Assembly: GCA_963754065.1 (NCBI GenBank)
Contig: CAVWFH010000002.1
Coordinates: 1 to 64,000, forward strand
Source: JALORV01 sp963754065
Lineage (GTDB): Bacteria > Pseudomonadota > Gammaproteobacteria > Burkholderiales > Burkholderiaceae_F
Direction of reading: 5' to 3'
Length of the DNA: 64,000 bases
Each line of letters opens with the position of its first letter. Within the stretch, counting starts at the first letter, position 1. A model generated the notes under the pieces. That model had not been told where the DNA came from. It saw nothing but the letters and a program-made list of their open reading frames with translations, and did no database searches. The translations under genes were made by a program, and so were the position numbers. Below, one piece after another: positions 59,775 to 64,000 of this stretch.

Positions 59775-59926
59775 CCGGAAATTTTCGCATGCGGCGCCGG
59801 TCCGGACCCGAATGTCCTTATGAAAGTCTTAGCGTTTGCTGAGCCAGGATTTAGCAACGCCGTGTCCCGAGGCAACCTACAGTGGGTGCGACGAATCAAC
59901 TCATTCCACGCCAACCGGAGACTTCC

Positions 59927-60670
59927 ATGAGCAGCGCCGATCGCTTCAACCTCTACACCGGAATTCACAAAGGACTGCGCGCCTACATGAGCGAGGTCCT
60001 GGTGCAGGTCGGGCGTCTGGATCCGGACGATTCGGGTGAGGTGCAGGCGGCCGTGGCCGCCGTCCGTGGGCTGATCGAGTTTTGTCGGAGTCACCTGCAG
60101 CACGAGGACGAGTGGATTCATCCGGCACTCGAAGCGCGTCGTCCCGGCTCCAGTGCCGGGACGCAGGCCGATCATCAGCGGCACCTGGAAACGTTCGCAT
60201 TGCTCGAGGGCAGCGTGCGCAACCTCGAACGCGGCACGGGCTCCGGACGGACCGCGGCGGCATTGCAGCTGTACCGGCAACTCGCGCTGTTCGTCGCCGA
60301 GAATTTCGAGCACATGCACGTCGAGGAAACCGACAACCACGCCATGCTGGTTGCGTGCTACTCCGAGCAGGAGCTGCTCGAGTTGAACGCGCGCCTGGTC
60401 GCGGCAGTCGATCCCGAAACGATGGTGACCGCGCTGCGCTGGATGGTTCCCCATCTCAGCGCCTCGGAACGCGCCGCCGTGCTCGGCGGCATGCAGGCCA
60501 GCGCGCCGCGGCCTGTGTTTGATGGCGTAATGCGATTGATCCGGCCACTCCTGAGCGACCGCGACCTGGCGAAGCTGAGTGCTGCGATCGGGCCGATGGC
60601 GCCGCCGGCCACCGAAGTCGTCAACGCGCGGGATGTAATGGAGCGTGCCGACGCGGCGCTGGCCGCCTAG
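59927..60670 (+). CDS. Hemerythrin-domain protein
   Basis: The 247-residue protein has the histidine and carboxylate pattern of a hemerythrin: GIHKGLRAYM (His14), FCRSHLQHEDEWIHPALE with His56, His59, Glu60 and His65, DHQRHLETF, and FEHMHVEETDNHAML. This predicts a di-iron centre binding oxygen or nitric oxide. The C-terminal 100 residues are an extra helical domain. GGAG precedes the ATG at 59927. Its stop codon shares CTAG with the stop of the PPOX-GAF gene on the other strand. Confidence 0.85.
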   Translation: MSSADRFNLYTGIHKGLRAYMSEVLVQVGRLDPDDSGEVQAAVAAVRGLIEFCRSHLQHEDEWIHPALEARRPGSSAGTQADHQRHLETFALLEGSVRNLERGTGSGRTAAALQLYRQLALFVAENFEHMHVEETDNHAMLVACYSEQELLELNARLVAAVDPETMVTALRWMVPHLSASERAAVLGGMQASAPRPVFDGVMRLIRPLLSDRDLAKLSAAIGPMAPPATEVVNARDVMERADAALAA

Positions 60671-62010
60671 CCGGCCTCGACCAGTGTCAGCGGCCGCTCC
60701 ACCGACAGACGGAACCGGCCGCGTCCTGTCTTCTCGATGCGGACGTCGGACCCGCGTTCCTGCAAGCGTCGTACCAGCAGGATCAGTCGCGCTTCCAGGT
60801 TGTCGGTGATGTCGGGCAGGCGAATCGATGAATCGAGCCTCAGTTCACGATTGGTGAAGTCCGTGCGGCCCTGCTCCAGGAAGTCGCGCACGAGTTTGCG
60901 GAAGATGGCTCCGGCCACGCCCTTGATCAGGTAGTCGTCACCAATGAAGACCGAGTTGTCGGTGGGATAGTGTCGGATCGCGAGTGGCGTGCCGCGCGGC
61001 GGGGCCGGTCGCTGGCTCGCCGCCGGTGCGTCGTCACTGGCATCGGCGGCCTGCTGCAGCAGGGCGATGGTCATGCCGAGCTGGGACGCGATCGCGACCA
61101 GCGCGTCCTCGTCTTCCCAGCTGAAGCGGGCGTCCACCGGGCTCTCCGCGAACAACACGCCCACCGTGCAGCCGCCGACACGCAGCGGCACGGCGAGCTG
61201 TGAACCCGGGGCCGCCAGCCCCGGCAGCGGAATCTCGGTCTCGATCAGGTTCGTCAGGCCGTCGCGCTCCGCGCCTTCGCGCATGATCCGGCTGTAGGCA
61301 TATTCACTCGTGCCATGTGAAATTCGGATCGGCGCACCCTCGCGCGCGGCCACGCCGATGATGCCGTGCCCCAGCGGTATCTCGGAACCGACTCCCGATG
61401 CCGGATAGCCGCGGCTCGCGACCGTGTACAGGCGCGAGCGGCTGCGCTCGATCAGCATCACCATCGAATGCGTGATGCCGAGATCGGCATCGAGCACGGC
61501 CAGCACCTCGTCGAGCACCGAGGAAAGGTCGGTCGCCGCGGCCAGAAGCGACGACACTCTGCTCACCGCTGCGAGCAGGCCAGAGCGGGTCGACGGCGGC
61601 GGCAGCTCCGGGCCGGGCAGGTGCTCGGTCTCCAGCACTTCGTAGACGTCCGCACCCTGCAGCTTGAACACACCCGCCATGCCGGTGTGCGACGCGATCC
61701 CTGCGAGGTACGCCTTCATCCGTTCGAACAACGCTCCCTCGGCCTCGGTGCGCAGGTAGCGCACGTGCAGGACGTAGCGTGCCGCCGTGTGCGGATCGAC
61801 AAGGAACACGGTGGCGCGCGGGTTCGTGAGGATGTTGGCGCGCGTCTTGTTGAAGAACTGGAACGACAGCGCGATATGCGAGCGATCGACATAATGGACG
61901 TGCGACACGTAGGTCAGATTCGGCACGCCGTCCGCGGCGCAGGTGGCGACGAGGCTCGGGACCGCGCCTTCAAGGCAGGCGCGGATCGAATCCAGCGCGG
62001 GCCCGTTCAC
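60667..62010 (-). CDS. PPOX (flavin reductase-like) domain fused to GAF and C-terminal winged helix-like domain
   Basis: The 447-residue protein has an N-terminal split-barrel PPOX domain (VPSLVATCAADGVPNLTYVS, FFNKTRANILTNPRATVFL). A GAF domain follows (SMVMLIERSRSRLYTVASRG, VPLRVGGCTVGVLFAE), and then a C-terminal about 110-residue region with IGDDYLIKGVAGAIFRKLV and DFTNRELRLDSSIRLPDI, resembling a DNA-binding or output domain. It may sense a flavin, heme or redox ligand. GTG start overlaps the preceding PPOX gene stop (GTGA). The output is not known. Confidence 0.72.
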   Translation of the reverse strand: MNGPALDSIRACLEGAVPSLVATCAADGVPNLTYVSHVHYVDRSHIALSFQFFNKTRANILTNPRATVFLVDPHTAARYVLHVRYLRTEAEGALFERMKAYLAGIASHTGMAGVFKLQGADVYEVLETEHLPGPELPPPSTRSGLLAAVSRVSSLLAAATDLSSVLDEVLAVLDADLGITHSMVMLIERSRSRLYTVASRGYPASGVGSEIPLGHGIIGVAAREGAPIRISHGTSEYAYSRIMREGAERDGLTNLIETEIPLPGLAAPGSQLAVPLRVGGCTVGVLFAESPVDARFSWEDEDALVAIASQLGMTIALLQQAADASDDAPAASQRPAPPRGTPLAIRHYPTDNSVFIGDDYLIKGVAGAIFRKLVRDFLEQGRTDFTNRELRLDSSIRLPDITDNLEARLILLVRRLQERGSDVRIEKTGRGRFRLSVERPLTLVEAG

Positions 62011-62498
62011 AGCCGCTGCCCTGCGAGCGGTTCACCGGCGCGAGGCCCCGGCGTCTGCGCGAACGCGCTCGACGGGGTGAATCGCACGGCCTGCACCTGA
62101 GCCGGCGTGGCTTCGAACGCAGTGCGCACCCAGGTCTCTCCGTAGCCGAGCGGACACAGCTCGGCGACGGCGGCCTCCATGTGGGCGCCGATCATCGGCC
62201 AGTCGCCTTCCTCGAGCGTGCCGACCACGGCGTCCTCGCCCTTGATCTGCAACGTTCGATGCGTACTCGGCTCGCTGAACACCACGGCGACGAGCCCGGT
62301 GGCACGGATGTCCGCCAGCACGCGTTCGGAGTGTCGCGAGCGCACGAACACCGCGAGGCGCTGCGGTTGCTCGAACAGGCGAAAGCCGTGGCAGCGGACG
62401 ACCGAGGGCACATGCTCGGGGCTGCGCGACGCGACCGAAATCATGAGGCGGTGCTGAAGGAACTCCAGCACGCGGTCGTCGAGCACCAGCGCGGCCAT
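62007..62498 (-). CDS. PPOX family protein
   Basis: The 163-residue protein has a split barrel (LMISVASRSPEHVPSVVRCH, LAVFVRSRHSERVLADI, LVAVVFSEPSTHRTLQIKG), as in pyridoxamine 5-phosphate oxidase-like flavoproteins. It is the middle gene of a three-gene unit with the thioesterase and the PPOX-GAF protein and overlaps the latter by four bases. The shared fold with the neighbour suggests they act together. Confidence 0.78.
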   Translation of the reverse strand: MAALVLDDRVLEFLQHRLMISVASRSPEHVPSVVRCHGFRLFEQPQRLAVFVRSRHSERVLADIRATGLVAVVFSEPSTHRTLQIKGEDAVVGTLEEGDWPMIGAHMEAAVAELCPLGYGETWVRTAFEATPAQVQAVRFTPSSAFAQTPGPRAGEPLAGQRL

Positions 62499-62503
62499 CG
62501 CGC

Positions 62504-62932
62504 TCAGTTCCCCGCTGCCCGGCGCTTGGCCGAGAGCTTGTCGTTGAAGCGGGCCACGTCGATGATGAAGCGCTCGTGCGTACCTTCGGAAATGAGATCG
62601 TGCCCGTCGTGGGCGCTGGCCTGGAACCGCACCTTGCGACCCTCGACCGCAACCACCTCGACGCGGACGCGCACCGTCAGGCCCGGCGGGGTCGCGGCCA
62701 GATGCGAGAAATTGACGTGGGTGCCGAGGGATTGTTCGCGCGGCCAGTCGAGGTACGGCTTGATCGCCAGCTGGCAGGCGCCTTCCATCAGGCCGACCAG
62801 AAATCCGGTGGCGAACACTTCCGGCATTTCTCCGAACTCACTCCATTCCGGATACAGCCGCGGCACCGTCTTGCTGTCCGGCACGGTGTAGTCGAAGACA
62901 TGGCTGATCCCGGGCTTCAGGTCGGGGCTCAT
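62504..62932 (-). CDS. Hotdog thioesterase (FlK-like)
   Basis: The 142-residue protein has FATGFLVGLMEGACQLAIKPYL, SLGTHVNFSHLAATPPG and VEGRKVRFQASAHDG, the layout of fluoroacetyl-CoA thioesterase-type hotdog proteins, with Glu, Thr and His at positions known to matter there. It hydrolyses small acyl-CoA, substrate unknown. GGAGGA precedes the ATG. It is the first gene of the PPOX unit. Confidence 0.83.
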   Translation of the reverse strand: MSPDLKPGISHVFDYTVPDSKTVPRLYPEWSEFGEMPEVFATGFLVGLMEGACQLAIKPYLDWPREQSLGTHVNFSHLAATPPGLTVRVRVEVVAVEGRKVRFQASAHDGHDLISEGTHERFIIDVARFNDKLSAKRRAAGN

Positions 62933-62991
62933 CGGGTTCCTCCAGCGTGGTCGGATTCTAGGCGTGCCGCGTCCATTGGGGCACGGGCAGA

Positions 62992-63897
62992 ATGCGGTCA
63001 GCCATGGCTATGACGCGCCGCCCCCTGGACCCGACCGCGTACGCGGTCATGCTGGTCTGCACGCTGCTGTGGGGCCTGCAGCAGGTAACGGTCAAGGTCG
63101 CGGCGGCCGGCGTGTCGCCCGTCATGCAGGGCGGCATCCGCTCCGTACTCGCCACGCTGCTGCTGCTTGCGTGGTCGCGCAGCCGTGGCATCACGCTCTT
63201 CGAACGCGACCGGACGATGATGCCTGGACTCGTCGCCGGACTTTTGTTTGCGGCCGAGTTCTTCCTGATCTATTACGGGCTGGCGCATACGCTGGCATCG
63301 CGCATGGTGATCTTCATCTATCTCGCGCCGGTGCTGACCGCCATCGGACTCGCCTGGTGGGTGCCGAGCGAGCGTTTAAGCGCGCTGCAGTGGCTCGGCG
63401 TGGCGCTCGCATTTGCCGGCATCGTGGCTGCCTTCGCCGACGGCTACGCCAGCGGCGATCGCCAGACTCTGCTCGGCGATGCCTGCGGCGTGCTGGCCGC
63501 GGCGCTGTGGGCAGCCACGACCGTGCTGATCCGCGCCACCCGCCTGTCCGGTGCACGGGCCGAGAAGACGCTGCTGTACCAGCTGGCCGTCTCGGCGCTG
63601 CTGTTGCCGTTGGCATCGATCGCGCTGGCTGAACCCGGCGTCGTCCGCCTCGACGCCGTGACGGTCTCGATGCTGCTGTACCAGGGTGTCGTTGTTGCCT
63701 TCGCCAGCTACCTCGCCTGGTTCTGGCTGCTGACGCGCTACTACGCCGCACGCCTGTCCGTTTTTGCGTTCATCGCGCCACTGGCGGGCGTGGCCTTCGG
63801 TGTCGTGCTGCTGGACGAACGGCTGTCAGCATCGTTCATCGCCGCCGCGCTGCTGGTCGCTGTCGGTATTGCGCTGGTCAACGCACGGCGAAGCTGA
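62992..63897 (+). CDS. DMT-superfamily (EamA) transporter
   Basis: The 301-residue protein has ten membrane helices in two EamA repeats (LLWGLQQVTVKVAAAG; LWAATTVLIRATRL) and a basic tail. It probably exports amino acids or other metabolites. Starts at 62992, 63004 and 63010 are all possible. The next gene begins four bases after the stop. Confidence 0.82.
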   Translation: MRSAMAMTRRPLDPTAYAVMLVCTLLWGLQQVTVKVAAAGVSPVMQGGIRSVLATLLLLAWSRSRGITLFERDRTMMPGLVAGLLFAAEFFLIYYGLAHTLASRMVIFIYLAPVLTAIGLAWWVPSERLSALQWLGVALAFAGIVAAFADGYASGDRQTLLGDACGVLAAALWAATTVLIRATRLSGARAEKTLLYQLAVSALLLPLASIALAEPGVVRLDAVTVSMLLYQGVVVAFASYLAWFWLLTRYYAARLSVFAFIAPLAGVAFGVVLLDERLSASFIAAALLVAVGIALVNARRS

Positions 63898-63900
63898 TCG

Positions 63901-64000
63901 ATGCCCGCTCTTTCGTCCCATATCATTTCGTGCCGTCGCCGCCGCTTGCTCACGGCAGCGGGTCTGTCACTGGTCCCTGGCCTGGTTCTCGGCCAGCCTG
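63901..64000 (+). CDS. N-terminus of a probable Tat-exported protein, 3' partial
   Basis: Thirty-three codons are open to the right edge: a polar start, then CRRRRLLTAAG followed by LSLVPGLVLGQP, which has the layout of a twin-arginine signal peptide. The ATG is four bases after the DMT gene stop, so they are likely co-transcribed. The mature protein lies outside the window. Confidence 0.55.
   Translation, partial: MPALSSHIISCRRRRLLTAAGLSLVPGLVLGQP

Noticed and set aside
1..64000. tRNA, rRNA, CRISPR, IS or prophage elements
   Set aside because: None recognised: no repeat-spacer arrays, transposase motifs or RNA genes were seen.

Overview
The window is about 65% G+C and densely coded, with the gene order and families typical of an aerobic or facultative betaproteobacterium (Burkholderiales or a relative). 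The evidence is the DUF3305/DUF3306/TorD formate dehydrogenase cluster, a Liv-type ABC operon mixed with acyl-CoA ligases, an Ada methyltransferase, ChaN, DUF1289 and DUF3455. The genus cannot be named from sequence alone. I see no rRNA, tRNA, CRISPR array, insertion sequence or phage gene.

Layout. 1-1.6 kb: two c-type cytochrome genes, the first cut by the window edge and frameshifted. 1.6-7.1 kb: a minus-strand regulon built around an ECF sigma factor of the ECF42 type, with two DGPF (YCII-like) proteins, two VOC proteins, DUF1579, a MoaD/ThiS-like protein and a BNR-repeat protein. Two matching promoter-like sites (TGTCGA/CGTCGA, 17 bases, CGACGTAC) precede the two transcription units. 7.1-26.5 kb: mixed housekeeping and stress genes. 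They include Ada, an M48 protease, thioredoxin-CcdA and DsbA-type redox proteins, transporters, a TPR-GGDEF cyclase, a TIR-membrane protein, a MarR/MFS pair with a palindromic operator over the start codon, ChaN, an aldo/keto reductase and a Crp/Fnr regulator with an 18-base palindrome in front of it.

26.6-36.2 kb: a plus-strand operon for uptake and activation of an unidentified carboxylic acid or amino acid (acyl-CoA ligase, small membrane protein, LivG, LivH, LivM, binding protein, LivF). A lysine-rich H1-like protein, a small lipoprotein and a PaaK-like ligase with a degenerate nucleotide loop follow.

37.7-57.3 kb: a tungsten/molybdenum and formate dehydrogenase island. It holds a MoeA-PBP fusion (frameshifted), MoeA, the TupBCA tungstate importer, a HTH-PBP regulator, MobA, FdhD, then DUF3305, DUF3306, a multi-cluster Fe-S protein, a TorD chaperone, a small Tat protein, FdhA, FdhB, a lipoprotein, FdhC, a secreted protein and a terminator, and finally MobB. 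Together these import oxyanion, make and modify the cofactor, and assemble a membrane formate dehydrogenase that faces the periplasm.

57.4-64 kb: small membrane proteins, an MBL hydrolase, DUF1289, a hemerythrin, a PPOX/PPOX-GAF/thioesterase operon, a DMT exporter and the start of a probable Tat-exported protein at the right edge.

Three genes (near 656, 2358 and 38270) each carry one extra base that breaks an otherwise intact protein. This pattern could be sequencing error or recent mutation and should be checked before they are called dead.
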